A stretch of DNA of 64,000 bases from Candidatus Symbiopectobacterium endolongispinus (GTDB taxonomy: Bacteria > Pseudomonadota > Gammaproteobacteria > Enterobacterales > Enterobacteriaceae). Numbering within the stretch: the first letter of the stretch is position 1; the number at the start of each line of letters is the position of its first letter. The notes beneath the pieces were generated by a model that was not told the origin of the DNA, did not search any database, and worked only from the letters and a program-made list of their open reading frames with translations. Both the position numbers and the translations under genes were made by a program. The stretch covers positions 84,955 through 148,954 of the forward strand of contig NZ_JAFJYB010000008.1 in the NCBI RefSeq assembly GCF_018777385.1, read 5' to 3'. Positions 38,248-49,715 of the stretch are shown one piece after another.

Positions 38248-39404
38248 GTGGCTGAAGATAGCGATCTGGAAAAAACAGAGGCCCCCACACCCCACCGACA
38301 AGAAAAGGCGAGGGAAGAAGGCCAGATTCCGCGTTCGCGCGAATTAACGTCGCTGTTAATGTTGATTTCAGGGCTGGCACTCTTATGGTTTGGCGGCAGC
38401 TCGATGGCGCGGAAACTTTCTGGCATGGTGGCGCAAGGGCTTCATTTTGACCCCGGGTTAGTCAGTGATGACAAGTTACTATTACGCCATTTGGGGTCAT
38501 TGCTGATGCAGGGTGTTTCAGCGTTGGTTCCTTTAATGGTTGGCGCTGTACTGGTGGCGATTGCTGCCCCGATGTTACTGGGGGGAGTGCTGTTTAGTCC
38601 CAGTTCCATTAAATTCGATCTGGCCAAGCTGAACCCGATCAGTGGCTTAAAGCGCATATTTTCTTCGCAAGTGTTGGCAGAGCTGTTTAAAGCCATCCTC
38701 AAGTCCATATTGGTAGGATTAATTGCTGGCTGGTTCTTGTTACATAACTGGCCCAAGATGCCCCATCTGGTCTCTGAACCGCCTATTGCCGCGTTAGGAG
38801 ATGCGCTGGAACTGGTAGCAATATGCGCATTTTTTGTCATCGTGGGGCTTATTCCCATGGTGGCTTTTGACGTTTTCTGGCAGCTTTGGAGCCATTTAAA
38901 AAAATTGCGGATGAGTAAACAGGATATCCGCGATGAACATAAGCAAAGTGAAGGCGATCCGCATGTGAAAGGTCGGATACGTCAACAGCAGCGTGCGCTG
39001 GCCCAGCGACGGATGATGGCCGATGTGCCAAAGGCAGATGTGATCGTTACCAACCCGACACACTATTCTGTAGCCCTGCAATATGATGATAAAAAATGAG
39101 TGCGCCTCGTGTCTTGGCAAAGGGGGCAGGAGAAATTGCCCTGCGTATTCGAGAGCTTGGTGCCGAACATCGCATTCCCGTTTTGGAGGCACCGCCGTTG
39201 GCGCGTGCTCTGTTTCGCCATGCAGAAATTGGCGAACACATTCCAGCAACACTGTATGCTGCCGTGGCAGAAGTATTGGCATGGGTTTACCAACTAAGAC
39301 GTTGGCGGCGTGAGGGGGGACTCATCCCGCGTAAACCCAAAGATCTTCCTGTCCAGAAAGCGCTTGATTTTGTATCACCTGAAGAGATGAATACCGATGC
39401 CTGA
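38248..39404 (+). pseudogene. flhB: FlhB, flagellar type III export switch protein, 1-bp frameshift
   Basis: Export-gate protein that switches substrate specificity. Start GTG at 38248 (AEDSDLEKTEAPTPHR). Four transmembrane segments, then the cytoplasmic domain with the autocleavage site NPTH in IVTNPTHYSVALQYDDKK. The frame stops there: an A-run at about 39091-39096 is one A short of KKMSAPRVLAKG, which continues in the next frame to 39404. Corrected length 385 (E. coli 382). The truncated form ends just after the cleavage site and lacks most of FlhB-CC. Confidence 0.94.
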
Positions 39405-41467
39405 TTTGGCCTCTTTACTGCGACTACCTACAGCGTTTAAAAACACCCAGTGGCAAATTTTGGCGGGCCCAGTCCTCATCCTTCTGATCCTTTCCATGAT
39501 GGTGTTGCCGCTGCCGCCCTTCATTTTGGATCTGCTCTTTACCTTCAACATTGCACTCTCCATCATGGTGTTATTGGTCGCAATGTTCACTCAACGCACG
39601 TTGGCTTTCGCTGCCTTCCCAACAATTTTGTTGTTCTCTACATTGTTGCGTTTGTCGCTGAACGTTGCATCGACGCGTATTATTTTGCTGGAAGGTCACA
39701 CAGGTACAGCGGCAGCGGGACGTGTGGTAGAGGCGTTCGGTCACTTTTTGGTGGGCGGCAATTTTGCTATCGGTATCGTGGTATTCATTATTTTGGTGTT
39801 AATCAACTTTATGGTGATCACCAAAGGTGCCGGACGTATTGCTGAAGTAGGGGCCCATTTTGTCCTGGATGGGATGCCCGGTAAACAGATGGCAATTGAT
39901 GCAGATTTAAACGCCGGTTTGATCGGTGAAGATGAAGCAAAAAAGCGCCGTGCGGAAGTTACCCAGGAAGCCGACTTTTACGGTTCAATGGACGGCGCCA
40001 GTAAATTTGTGCGTGGAGACGCTATCGCTGGTTTGATCATTATGGTGATCAACATTGTCGGTGGGCTGTTGGTTGGGGTTGTGCAGCACAATATGGCGAT
40101 GGGCCAGGCAGCAGAAAGCTATACCTTGTTAACCATCGGTGATGGTTTGGTGGCGCAAATACCAGCGTTAGTTATCTCGACAGCGGCAGGTGTCATCGTT
40201 ACCCACGTGAGTACAGATCAGGATGTTGGCCAGCAAATGGTCACGCAACTGTTCAATAATCCACGAGTGATGATTCTGAGCGCTGGGGCTGATCGGCTTA
40301 GTACCGGGGATGCCTAACTTTGTCTTCTTGTTCTTCACCGCAGCGCTACTTGGATTGGCCTGGTGGATGAAAAACCGTAAGGGCATTGTGCCTGTCGCTG
40401 GCGTTGAACAACAGTTACATGAGAAACTTAAGGTCATTGAAGCAACCTGGTCTGATGTGCAGTTGGAAGATCCGCTGGGAATGGAAGTGGGTTACCGGCT
40501 GATTCCCATGGTCGATCATCAGCAGGATGGTGAACTACCGGGGCGAATCCGCAGTATTCGCAAAAAATTCGCGCAATAGATGGGCTTCCTGCCGCCAGTG
40601 GTGCACATTCGTGACAATATGGAATTACCCCCTGCAAGTTACCGTATCCTGATGAAAGGGGTTGAAGTGGGACACGGCGAAGCTTATCCCGGTCGCTGGA
40701 TGGCCATTAACCCTGGAAATGCATTTGGCGAATTGCCGGGTGACAAGACACAAGATCCGGCATTCGGTTTACCTGCCGTGTGGATTGAAGTGGTGTTGAA
40801 GGAGCAGGCGCAAACGCAAGGTTATACGGTAGTGGAAGCGAGCACCGTGGTTGTTACACATCTTAACCATCTTATTGGGCTCTATGCGAGTGAGCTGTTT
40901 GGCCGCCAGGAAGCGCAGCGACTGATGGACCGTGTCACGCAGGAAATGCCGAAGCTGACTGAGGATTTGATCCCGGGTGTTGTCACGCTGACCACCTTGC
41001 ACAAGGTGTTGCAAAATCTGCTTAAAGAGAAAGTTTCTATCCGCGATATGCGTACTATTGTTGAAACACTTGCTGAGCACGCGCCTGTACAACCCGACCC
41101 TTATGAGCTGACGACAGTGGTGCGCGTTGCTTTGGGCCGGGCCATTACCCAGCAATGGTTCCCTGGTGATGGTGAGTTGCAAGTGATTGGTTTGGATAGT
41201 TCCCTTGAGCGAATTTTATTGCAAGCGCTGCAAGGTGGTGGAGGATTGGAACCGGGCCTTGCCGATAGACTTTTGGCACAAGCCAGGCAGGCGCTAAGTC
41301 GGCAGGAAATGCTGGGGGCTCCCCCGGTTCTGTTGGTAAACCATGCATTACGAGGTTTGCTTGCGCGCTTTTTACATCGTAGTTTGCCGCAGATGGCGGT
41401 GCTATCCAACCTTGAAATCAGTGACAGTCGGCAGATAAGAATGACGGCAATGATTGGAGAAGCATAA
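39397..41467 (+). pseudogene. flhA: FlhA, flagellar export gate, frameshift plus nonsense
   Basis: Multi-spanning export-gate protein. The first frame runs through the conserved FHIPEP region ([34 protein letters not shown]) to [13 protein letters not shown]; at about 40283-40290 five bases (one GCGCT unit) seem lost, since [13 protein letters not shown] continues in the next frame. Second lesion: TAG at 40577-40579 (FAQ-stop-MGFLPP; Asp in E. coli). The cytoplasmic domain is otherwise complete. Adding 5 bp gives 691 residues, against 692 in E. coli. Stop overlaps flhE start (TAATG). Confidence 0.94.
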
Positions 41468-41885
41468 TGAGTGTGAGACGGCTCTCAGTATTGTTATTAG
41501 CACTTGTACCTCTTGCTGTCTTTGCAGGACAAGGGGGATGGAACGCCAGCACATCAGGGGTGATGTTGACGTATCGTGGTCAACTGTTCAACTCTGCACC
41601 TTTGGCTCCTACACCGTTGCAAGGCGTCAAACCGGATAATTCGATCACTGTGGTATATTGGCGCCATGCCATCGATGGGGTATATGACCCTGGCTTACGC
41701 GTTAAACTGTGTACAGTAAAACGCTGCGCTGAAATTGAGGGGGGGGGTGGAGTGGGCAGACACTGGCTTTTCGTGGTTTGCCAGCCACCAGCGAGTTTCG
41801 TTTTACCTATTTCCTAGAAGGTAAAGGACGTGTTTATTGCCCGATAGACATACGGCGAGTAGAAATCGCCGTTAATTATGAGTAA
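41467..41885 (+). pseudogene. flhE: FlhE, periplasmic flagellar protein, frameshift at a 9-G run
   Basis: Periplasmic protein with a Sec signal (LLLALVPLAVFAGQG). Homology to FlhE runs to LCTVKRCAEIEG; then nine G at 41739-41747 put the frame off, and the true end QTLAFRGLPATSEFRFTYFLEGKGRV...VNYE is in another frame, ending at TAA 41883-41885. Around 139 residues when corrected. The long G-run is a slippage-prone site. Confidence 0.88.
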
Positions 41886-41899
41886 CACACCTGGTGTTA
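41883..41899. terminator. Short bidirectional hairpin between flhE and flgN
   Basis: TAACAC-ACCTG-GTGTTA, a 6-bp stem containing the flhE stop codon and 1 bp from the flgN stop, with AT-rich flanks. Possible shared terminator of the convergent genes. Confidence 0.4.
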
Positions 41900-42334
41900 T
41901 TAATTGATTTTCCTGCCGCCGACCACCAATCCTGATGATTGTCCGTCAGGGCCATAAAGGCTCTGACCATGGCGAGGTTTCAGTATCGCAATGCCCTCAT
42001 TAGTATAGGAAATGTGCTGATTTAGCAACATACCATTGTGCTTGTTCATATCATGCAAATGAGCCGTTAATGCTTGAATAGCCTGCCAACGTTCGAATAG
42101 CTCAGCATCTGATTCGTAGGGAGCATGAAGCTGCAAGCGATTTTAAATTTCCTGCCGATTCTTATCAAGGTATTGCACAGTTGCCAAGGTGGCACTTTTA
42201 GTATCAGTGACCTTCTGTAAAGCAACGCTGTTAATATGACCAGCACCGAGCAGGGTTTGCTCTTCTGATAAGATAGTGTTCAGCTGGTCCAGGGTATCAA
42301 GTACCGCATCAAGCGTTGTTCGCAATTTTTCCAT
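41900..42334 (-). pseudogene. flgN: FlgN export chaperone, one nonsense codon
   Basis: Chaperone for the hook-filament junction proteins FlgK and FlgL. 144 codons in one frame with TAA at 42143-42145 (RQEI-stop-NRLQ). Conserved end segment MNKHNGMLL...ILKPRHGQSLYGPDGQS present after the stop. Start taken at ATG 42332-42334 (MEKLRTTLDAVL), 6 bp after the flgM stop. Its client genes flgK and flgL are broken too. Confidence 0.88.
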
Positions 42335-42339
42335 AATTA

Positions 42340-42636
42340 TCAATTATTCGCCAAGAAGTCTTGAGTATCTTTGATCAGTGCATCTGCGATTTTACCCGCA
42401 TCAATCTGTAAAGAACCATCACGAATGGCTTGCTTCAGCGTTTCCACACGATTCATATCGATATCCTGTGTGCCAGGCTGCATCAAACGAGCTTGCGCGT
42501 CGCTCAGCTTAACCTGGGTTCCTGCCACTTCGCTTTGGGTGGGCGTTTGTACACGTTTTTGCTTCGTCGCTTCACTGGCGTCGCGAGACTGTACTTGAGT
42601 GACAGGTTTCAGCGGCTGGGTGCGTTCAATGCTCAT
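42340..42636 (-). CDS. flgM: FlgM, anti-sigma-28 factor
   Basis: 98 residues (E. coli 97). Binds FliA and holds back class 3 genes until exported through the finished hook. C-terminal FliA-binding helices MNRVETLKQAIRDGSLQIDAGKIADALI are conserved. Intact. With export broken, FlgM would never leave the cell. Preceded by its own sigma-28 promoter. Confidence 0.95.
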   Translation of the reverse strand: MSIERTQPLKPVTQVQSRDASEATKQKRVQTPTQSEVAGTQVKLSDAQARLMQPGTQDIDMNRVETLKQAIRDGSLQIDAGKIADALIKDTQDFLANN

Positions 42637-42677
42637 AATGTTATCCTCTAAAATGAGGTGTCAAAAGGTTAAATAAT

Positions 42678-42697
42678 AACCTGATTCCACTCAGGTT
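42678..42697 (-). terminator. Hairpin between flgA and flgM
   Basis: AACCTGA-N6-TCAGGTT, 7-bp stem, followed on the minus strand by ATTATTT. May trim flgA read-through ahead of flgM, but it also lies downstream of the sigma-28 promoter within the flgM leader. Confidence 0.45.
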
Positions 42698-42750
42698 TAC
42701 ATAAACGCCACACGAAAGGAAGGGGCGACGCAAAATTTACTCTGTAGGTA

Positions 42751-42777
42751 TCATCGGCAACAATGACGAATACTTTA
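42751..42777 (-). promoter_or_regulatory. Sigma-28 promoter of flgMN
   Basis: Minus strand: TAAA (plus-strand 42774-42777), exactly 15 bp, GCCGATGA (42751-42758); one mismatch to the FliA consensus. It lies right after the flgA stop, as in Salmonella and E. coli. Confidence 0.8.
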
Positions 42778-42782
42778 ATTTA

Positions 42783-43136
42783 TTATTGCGCAATTAATAT
42801 AACACCGTCTTCACCCGCAATACCACTGACGATTTGCCCTGATGCCATACGCACGCGCACGGATTGACCAACAGCAGCGTTACCCATTGCTTTTCCTCCA
42901 CTGTTAATACTAAACCCTACGCCTTGCGCCAGCACGGGAGCTTCGCACTGCGACCATTGCTCCGGCGGCGATTTAATCATAACGATGACGCTGCTGTGCT
43001 TGTCTGGAAAACGCGCATGAAAAAACTGATCGAGTTGAGCCTGTAAATCGGCTGCAACGGCAACGTGCACATTCCCTATCAGGCTGGTCAGTAGCGCAAA
43101 AATAGCGGAATAAAATGGTTTTTTCACTGACCTCAC
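42783..43136 (-). pseudogene. flgA: FlgA, P-ring assembly chaperone, about 100 residues deleted in frame
   Basis: Periplasmic chaperone for FlgI. The signal peptide and start of the N-terminal domain (to QWSQCEAP, about residue 67) are joined in frame to the C-terminal SAF/beta-clip end (VLAQGVGFSINSGGKAMGNAAVGQSVRVRMASGQIVSG). The product is 117 residues against about 219 in E. coli, so the middle half is missing. Divergent from flgB. Confidence 0.88.
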
Positions 43137-43185
43137 CTCTTGAAGATCACTGCCTTATCTAGTGTAAAGATCTCTGCGGTGCGTT

Positions 43186-43201
43186 AAGGCAATAAATAGC
43201 C
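43186..43201. promoter_or_regulatory. Candidate FlhD4C2 box between flgA and flgB
   Basis: AAGGCAATAAATAGCC resembles the half-site AAYGSNNNAAATARCG; it is also nearly palindromic. Lies 85 bp before flgB and 50 bp before flgA in the divergent class 2 control region. Confidence 0.5.
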
Positions 43202-43285
43202 TTGCATTTCACGCTTATTCTCGCGATGGCTGTATCAGCATAGGAATTATCCTACCAACTCCAAATTCTCATTTGCGGAGGGAGC

Positions 43286-43705
43286 ATGCTCGACAAACTT
43301 GACGCCTCATTCCGGTTTCAACAGGAAGCGTTGAATCTGCGTGCCCAACGACAAGAAATCTTGGTGGCGAATATCGCCAATGCTGACACGCCGGGTTATC
43401 AGGCGCGCGATATCGATTTTGCCAGCCAGCTCAACAAAGTGATGGAGCAATGCCGAGTGAGCGGCACGGGGATTGCGTTGAAAACCACCTTCACTCGTCA
43501 TATCCCGGCACAGAACTTTCAGCCGCCAGAACTTGATTTACTGTATCGCGTTCCCGATCAACCCGCCTTGGATGGCAACACAGTTGATATGGATCGTGAA
43601 CGTACCAATTTTGCCGACAACAGCCTGAAATATCAAACCAGTCTTACCGTATTGGGTGGTCAGATCAAAGGCATGATGTCAGTACTGCAATCAGGTTCAT
43701 CCTGA
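43286..43705 (+). CDS. flgB: FlgB proximal rod protein
   Basis: 139 residues (E. coli 138), axial protein of the rod with [17 protein letters not shown], the conserved N-terminal axial motif. GGAGGGAG ribosome site. Intact; first gene of flgBCDEFGHIJ. Confidence 0.96.
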   Translation: MLDKLDASFRFQQEALNLRAQRQEILVANIANADTPGYQARDIDFASQLNKVMEQCRVSGTGIALKTTFTRHIPAQNFQPPELDLLYRVPDQPALDGNTVDMDRERTNFADNSLKYQTSLTVLGGQIKGMMSVLQSGSS

Positions 43706-43733
43706 GAGTGATGGAAGAGGAGGCTAAGGCGTC

Positions 43734-44138
43734 ATGTCACTGCTAAGCATATTTGATATTTCCGGTTCCGCACTCTCAGCGCAATCCCAGCGTTTGAATA
43801 TCAGTGCAAGTAACCTGGCGAACGCAGACAGTGTGACTGGCCCAGATGGGCAACCCTATCGTGCCAAGCAGGTTGTTTTTGAAGTAAATGCGCCGGCAGG
43901 TCAGGCAACGGGAGGAGTGCGCGTCTCCAACGTTATCGAAGACCCTTCTCCTGCGCGTCTGGTTTATGAACCCGGTAATCCGTTAGCGGATGGGCAAGGT
44001 TATGTCCGTATGCCAAACGTGGATCCGGTCGCGGAGATGGTCAACACCATTTCTGCATCGCGCAGTTATCAGGTCAACGTCGAGGTGCTGAATACCACGA
44101 AGACGATGATGCTGAAAACATTAACTATCGGACAATAA
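43734..44138 (+). CDS. flgC: FlgC proximal rod protein
   Basis: 134 residues, same as E. coli. [21 protein letters not shown] near the N-terminus and [27 protein letters not shown] at the C-terminus form the rod coiled coils. Intact. Confidence 0.96.
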   Translation: MSLLSIFDISGSALSAQSQRLNISASNLANADSVTGPDGQPYRAKQVVFEVNAPAGQATGGVRVSNVIEDPSPARLVYEPGNPLADGQGYVRMPNVDPVAEMVNTISASRSYQVNVEVLNTTKTMMLKTLTIGQ

Positions 44139-44155
44139 CTGGGAGATTCGTGTAA

Positions 44156-44833
44156 ATGTCGGTAACGATTAATTATACCACTTCCGCCAGTAAGACGAGC
44201 AGTACCAGCAGCTCGTCAAACTCCGTAACGGCAAACATCAGTGCTGATCTACAGAATCAATTTTTGACGCTGCTGGTCGCTCAGTTAAAGAATAAGGATC
44301 CCACTAACCCGATGGACAACAACCAATTGGTCAGTCAGTTGGCGCAGTTGAACACCGTAAGCGGGATTGAGAAGCTCAACACTACACTCGGTTCTATTTC
44401 TGGGCAGATCAACAATAACCAGTCTATACAGGCAACGACTCTGATTGGTCATGGTGTGATGGTTCCCGGAAACGGGATTTTGGTGGGTAATAATACCAGC
44501 ACACCGTTTGGCCTTGAGCTTGAAAGTGCGGCTAAAAACGTCACTGTTACCATCACTGACAGTATAGGTAAGGTGGCGCACACCCTTGAACTTGGTGCAC
44601 TGACCGTCGGTGTGCATTCGTGGGATAGTTATGGCAAGTTAGCAGACGGTACTGCTGCTTCTGATGGGCCCTATACCTTTACTGTTGCGGCCAGCACGAA
44701 TGAGGCTCAACAAACTGTACAGCCATTACGTTATGCCTTGGTTAATGGGGTTGTTCGCAATGACTCTGGTGCCCAACTGGATTTGGGGCTGCAAGGCAAA
44801 GCGACCTTGGATGATGTGCGGCAGATTTTGTAA
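44156..44833 (+). CDS. flgD: FlgD hook-cap protein
   Basis: 225 residues (E. coli 231). Ser/Thr-rich N-terminus, then QNQFLTLLVAQLKNKDPTNPMDNNQLVSQLAQL, the family signature, then the FlgD tudor and Ig-like domains (about 85-215). Scaffold for hook polymerisation. Intact, whereas the hook subunit gene that follows is not. Confidence 0.95.
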   Translation: MSVTINYTTSASKTSSTSSSSNSVTANISADLQNQFLTLLVAQLKNKDPTNPMDNNQLVSQLAQLNTVSGIEKLNTTLGSISGQINNNQSIQATTLIGHGVMVPGNGILVGNNTSTPFGLELESAAKNVTVTITDSIGKVAHTLELGALTVGVHSWDSYGKLADGTAASDGPYTFTVAASTNEAQQTVQPLRYALVNGVVRNDSGAQLDLGLQGKATLDDVRQIL

Positions 44834-44919
44834 CTGAAAGACAGCATTGAACACAGAATTTGGCCTACCTCGAAACCCGGTTCTGAAGCATGAATTAACC
44901 GACTCATCCGGAGAGCACC

Positions 44920-46161
44920 ATGAGTTTTGATCAAGCGGTTAGCGGCTTGAATGCCGCATCGGAACAGCTGGACGTAATTGGCAATAACATTGCCAACTCG
45001 TCAACTGTGGGGTTTAAAGCGGGTACCATTGCATTTGCAGATATGTTTGCTGGTGGCACTGGCTTAGGAACAAAGGTTTCGTCCACATTGCAGGATTTCG
45101 GGAATGGCTCACTAAATTCCAGTTCACGAGCTCTGGATGTTGCGATCAGTGGTAATGGCTTCTTCCGTGTGCAGGACAGCAGTGGTTCTGTGTATTTTAG
45201 CCGCAATGGTCAGTTCACACTGGATGGTGCTACCCGTAATATCGTTAATATACAAGGCATGCAATTGACCGGTTATCCGGTTGTTGGCATGCCGCCTGTT
45301 ATTCAGCAAGGGGCTGATCCGGTACCGTTGACTATCCCTGAAACAGCGATGGCTGCCCAACAGACGACTGTCGCGTCAATTATTGCCAACCTTAATTCAT
45401 CCGATGCTGTTCAGGTCTTTTATCCTGCTAGCCAGGAAACGGCGAACTATAAGGGATCGATTACCGTCTACGATACATTGGGCAATCCACATAACATCGG
45501 GCTGTATTTCGAAAAAACAGGCGATAACGCCTAGACTGTAAACGTGCAGGATGGCTCAGTAACAGGTACTGGTTTCACTAAAATTGCACTGAAGTTTACG
45601 GAAAGCGGCGCGTTGAAATCGCAGACACAGACGATTACAACTGGTACTCCGCCTGTTTCAACGGTTGTCACGGGAGCCAGCACCATCCCACTACCGGCAC
45701 TGAATGGTTCTCTGGCATCGACCTTCACGCTTGATTTTGCTGGCAGCGTGCAACAGAACTTTGGTGCGAACAGCAACAAAACGCCTATGCAAAATGGTTA
45801 TCCGCCCGGAGATTTGGTCGGTTATAGAGTTAGTTATGGTGGTGTCATCACCGGTAAATACTCCAACAACAGAACACAACCGTTGGGACAGATTGCGCTG
45901 GCCAGTTTCTCTAACCCGGAAGGTCTATCCATCCAGGGAGATAACGTTTGGTCCAGTACGGAAAAATCTGGTCAGCCAGTTATTGGGCAGACTGGCGTGG
46001 GGAGCCTTGGGTCGTTGCTTGGCAATATGACGGAAAGTTCCAACGTGGATATGAGTAAAGAGTTGGTGGATACGATCGTTGCTCAGCGTTTCTACCAGTC
46101 TAATGCGCAGACTATCAAAACGCAGGATTCCATTCTGCAAACATTGGTCAGCTTGCGTTAA
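44920..46161 (+). pseudogene. flgE: FlgE hook protein with one amber codon
   Basis: Hook subunit. 413 codons in one frame, with TAG at 45532-45534 (codon 205; GDNA-stop-TVNVQDG) where Trp (TGG) is expected. N-terminal LDVIGNNIANSSTVGFKAGTIAFADMF and C-terminal DTIVAQRFYQSNAQTIKTQDSILQTL axial motifs are intact, so only this codon blocks the product. Confidence 0.94.
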
Positions 46162-46182
46162 TCGTTTTAGCGTAGATATTCC

Positions 46183-46935
46183 ATGGATCACGCTATTTAT
46201 ACCGCGATGGGTGGAGCTAGCCAGTCACTTGAAAAGCAAGCGATCACGACCAACAACCTGGCGAATGCGTCAACACCAGGTTTCAAGGCTCAATTGGCTG
46301 CGTTGCGCGCTGTACCTATCAATGGACCGACGTTACAAACGCGTACTCTGGTGGTGGCCTCCACTCCCGGGGCGGATATGTCGGAAGGTGTGATGGATTA
46401 CACCGGGCGTTCCATGGATATTGCACTGCCAAAAGAGAGTTGGTTGGCAGTGCAAACCGCGAATGGTGAAGCCTATACTCGCAATGGGAATATGGAGATC
46501 AATGCTGATGGTCAGTTGACCATCCAGGGGCGCGTTGTCGTTGGAGACGGCGGCCCGATTGAGATTCCACCCAATGCGCAAATCAGTATTTCCGCTGATG
46601 GTACTATCTCCTCACTCAATGCAGGCGATGCTCCCAATACGATAGCTCAGCTAGGTCGCTTAAAACTGGTGAAAGCAACTGGGCAAGAAGTAACGCGTTC
46701 TGACGACGGTTTATTTCGTTTGACCCAAGCGGCCCAGCAGCAGCGCGGCAACGTATTACAGAATGACCCCACTGTACGAATCATGCCCGGCGTACTTGAA
46801 GGCAGCAATGTCGATTCAGTCGGTGCCCTGGTGGATATGATTGCTAACTCACGTCGCTTTGACATGCAGATGAAAGTGATTAGCAGTGCCGACACTAATG
46901 CTCAGAGTGCCAATCAACTATTGGCAATAAGCTAA
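46183..46935 (+). CDS. flgF: FlgF rod protein
   Basis: 250 residues (E. coli 251). TTNNLANASTPGFKAQL and the C-terminal VDMIANSRRFDMQMKVISSADTNAQSANQLL axial segments. Intact. Confidence 0.96.
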   Translation: MDHAIYTAMGGASQSLEKQAITTNNLANASTPGFKAQLAALRAVPINGPTLQTRTLVVASTPGADMSEGVMDYTGRSMDIALPKESWLAVQTANGEAYTRNGNMEINADGQLTIQGRVVVGDGGPIEIPPNAQISISADGTISSLNAGDAPNTIAQLGRLKLVKATGQEVTRSDDGLFRLTQAAQQQRGNVLQNDPTVRIMPGVLEGSNVDSVGALVDMIANSRRFDMQMKVISSADTNAQSANQLLAIS

Positions 46936-46963
46936 CACGCCATTTGCGTGAAGGAGTTGCTTT

Positions 46964-47746
46964 ATGATCCGTTCGTTGTGGATTGCAAAAACCGGTTTGA
47001 ACGCACAGCAAACCAATATGGACGTCATCTCCAACAACTTGGCGAACGTCAGCACCAATGGGTTTAAGCGTCAACGCGCCGTGTTTGAAGACCTGCTGTA
47101 TCAAACCATTCGCCAGCCAGGTGCTCAGTCGTCGGAACAGACAACGCTGCCTTCTGGTTTACAATTGGGTACCGGGGTTCGCCCAGTGTCTACTGAGCGA
47201 ATTCATACTCAGGGTGGGATGTCGGAAACCGGAAACTCCAAAGATGTCGCTATCAATGGGCAAGGGTTTTTCCAAGTGCAGATGCCTGATGGTACGACGG
47301 CTTATACCCGTGCCGGCGCATTTCAACTGGACGGTAATGGTCAGTTGGTAACCTCAAGTGGCTATCTGGTTCAGCCAGCCATCACGATTCCTGCCAATGC
47401 CACGGAACTCACCATTGGTCGCGATGGTATTGTCAGTGTCAAGTTGCAAGGGCAGACGGCAACGAACCAGATTGGGCAAATGACGTTAGCGACCTTTATC
47501 AATGACAGCGGCTTGGAAAGCATTGGTGAAAACCTCTATCTGGAAACCACCAGTTCAGGTGCGCCCAATGAAACCAACCCTGGTTTGAACGGGGCTGGCC
47601 TGTTGTATCAAAAGTTTGTAGAAACCTCTAACGTCAACGTGGCAGAAGAATTGGTCTCAATGATCCAGACGCAGCGTGCGTATGAGATCAACAGTAAGGC
47701 TATATCTTCCTCCGATCAGATGTTGCAGAAATTGACCCAGCTGTAA
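46964..47746 (+). CDS. flgG: FlgG distal rod protein
   Basis: 260 residues, same as E. coli. [24 protein letters not shown] and [28 protein letters not shown]. Intact, AGGAG ribosome site. Confidence 0.97.
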   Translation: MIRSLWIAKTGLNAQQTNMDVISNNLANVSTNGFKRQRAVFEDLLYQTIRQPGAQSSEQTTLPSGLQLGTGVRPVSTERIHTQGGMSETGNSKDVAINGQGFFQVQMPDGTTAYTRAGAFQLDGNGQLVTSSGYLVQPAITIPANATELTIGRDGIVSVKLQGQTATNQIGQMTLATFINDSGLESIGENLYLETTSSGAPNETNPGLNGAGLLYQKFVETSNVNVAEELVSMIQTQRAYEINSKAISSSDQMLQKLTQL

Positions 47747-47870
47747 AACTGGGCGATTAACGGGGCGATGGTGTGGATAAAACGGCAATACATTTGATAT
47801 CTGGTTTATTCTGTCATTGCCCCGTTGAGTATGAATAAATGGGCAACCTTTTAAGGTGATATCCGTAGTG

Positions 47871-48584
47871 ATGATGCAAAGGCCGGTTACCAAGTTGTTG
47901 TGCCAACCGCAATCGCTGATGTTGGTCGTGATGTTGACGCTAAGCGGTTGCGCTTATATTCCTCATGATAAAGTGGTTAACGGCCCCACGTCCGCGCAAC
48001 CAGCGCCACCTACGACTGCAGCGCCAAATGGTTCTATCTTCCAGGCTGTTCAGCCTATGAATTATGGCTATCAGCTGATGTTTGAAGACCGTCGCTCGAG
48101 AAATGTAGGTGATATATTGACCATTGTTCTACAGTAAAATGTCAGTGCAAGTAAGAGCTCGTCGGCTTCTGCCAGCCGCGACGGCTCCTCGTCATTTGGT
48201 GTGACGACTGCACCGCGCTATCTGGAAGGTCCATTAGGTAATAATCGCGCTGACCTTGAAGCTTCAGGCAAAAATGATTTTGCCGGCAAAGGTGGAGCCA
48301 ATGCTAACGACACCTTCAGTGGCACTATTACGGTGACAGTGGGGCAGGTGTTAGCGAACGGTAACTTGCAGGTTGTGGGCGAAAAACAGATTGCCATCAA
48401 TCAAGGTACCGAATTTATACGCTTCTCTGGTGTTGTGAGCCCGAGAACCATCAGCGGTACTAACTCTGTGCCTTCGACTCAGGTGGCCGATGCCCGTATC
48501 GAATATGTGGGTAACAGTTATATCAATGAAGCGCAAAACATGGGTTGGTTGCAGCGTTTCTTCCTCAACGTTTCTCCGTTCTAA
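47871..48584 (+). pseudogene. flgH: FlgH L-ring lipoprotein with one nonsense codon
   Basis: Outer-membrane L-ring subunit. Lipobox LTLSGC; 237 codons in one frame with TAA at 48135-48137 ([16 protein letters not shown]), Glu (GAA) expected. C-terminal part ([24 protein letters not shown] and [13 protein letters not shown]) intact. Start at the ATG at 47871; two further in-frame or near starts exist. Confidence 0.93.
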
Positions 48585-48604
48585 GCTAAGTGAAGAGGTA
48601 CTGA

Positions 48605-49715
48605 ATGCGGATCGCGTCGTTTTTTAGCCTGATGTTAGCCTTAGTGGCTTTCCTGCCTGCAAGTTCGCAGGCCGACAGGATCCGTGACCTTGTCGATATA
48701 CAAGGCGTGCGGGAAAACTCCCTGATTGGTTATGGTTTGGTTGTGGGGCTTGATGGGTCTGGTGATCAGACGATGCAAACACCTTTTACCACGCAAACCC
48801 TGACCAACATGTTGTCACAGTTGGGTATCACTGTGCCGGCAGGCACTAACATGCAGTTGAAAAACGTGGCAGCAGTGATGGTGACAGCCAAACTCCCGGC
48901 CTTTGGCCGTGCTGGGCAATCCATTGATGTGGTTGTCTCTTCAATGGGTAATGCCAAAAGTTTACGCGGTGGCACGCTATTGATGACCCCGTTAAAAGGG
49001 GTGGATAACCAGGTTTATGCGTTGGCGCAAGGTAACGTACTGGTCGGCGGCGCAGGTGCGGCCGCCGGCGCCAGCAGCGTGCAAGTCAACCAATTGGCGG
49101 GCGGTCGCATTACTAACGGCGCAGTGATTGAGCGGGAACTGCCTTCGACCTTTGGTGCTTCCAACCTGATCATGCTGCAATTAAAGCAGGATGATTTCTC
49201 CATGGCGCAGCGTGTGAGTGATGCCATTAATCGCTCCGGTCTGGGGGGGCAGCGCCACGCCAGTTGACCCACGTACTATTCAGGTGATCGCCCCGCGTGG
49301 CAATAGTTCTCAGGTGCGATTTTTGGCAGACGTACAGAATCTTGATGTGAATATCGGCGTGCAGGATGCCAAGGTTATCGTTAACTCTCGCACCGGTTCA
49401 GTGGTGATGAACCGTGAAGTGACATTGCAAAGTTGTGCGATTGCGCAGGGTAATCTCTCTGTCACTATCAACCAGCAAAATGTTGTAAGCCAACCAGATA
49501 CGCCGCTGGTGGGTGGGCAAACCGTAGTCACTCCTCAAACCGAAATATCACTCCAGCAGGGTGGTGGTGCATTACAGCTGGTTAACGCCAGCGCCAATCT
49601 GAATAACGTAGTGCGTGCGCTGAATTCATTGGGGGCGACACCGATGGAGTTGATGTCGATTTTACAAGCAATGCAGAGTGCAGGTTGTCTGCGCGCTAAA
49701 CTGGAAATCATCTAA
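48605..49715 (+). pseudogene. flgI: FlgI P-ring protein, 1-bp frameshift in a G-run
   Basis: Periplasmic P-ring subunit with a Sec signal. The frame is correct to INRSGLGG, where seven G at 49243-49249 are one too many; [17 protein letters not shown] then continues in the next frame to 49715. Corrected length 369 (E. coli 365). Stop overlaps the flgJ ATG (TAATG). Confidence 0.94.
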
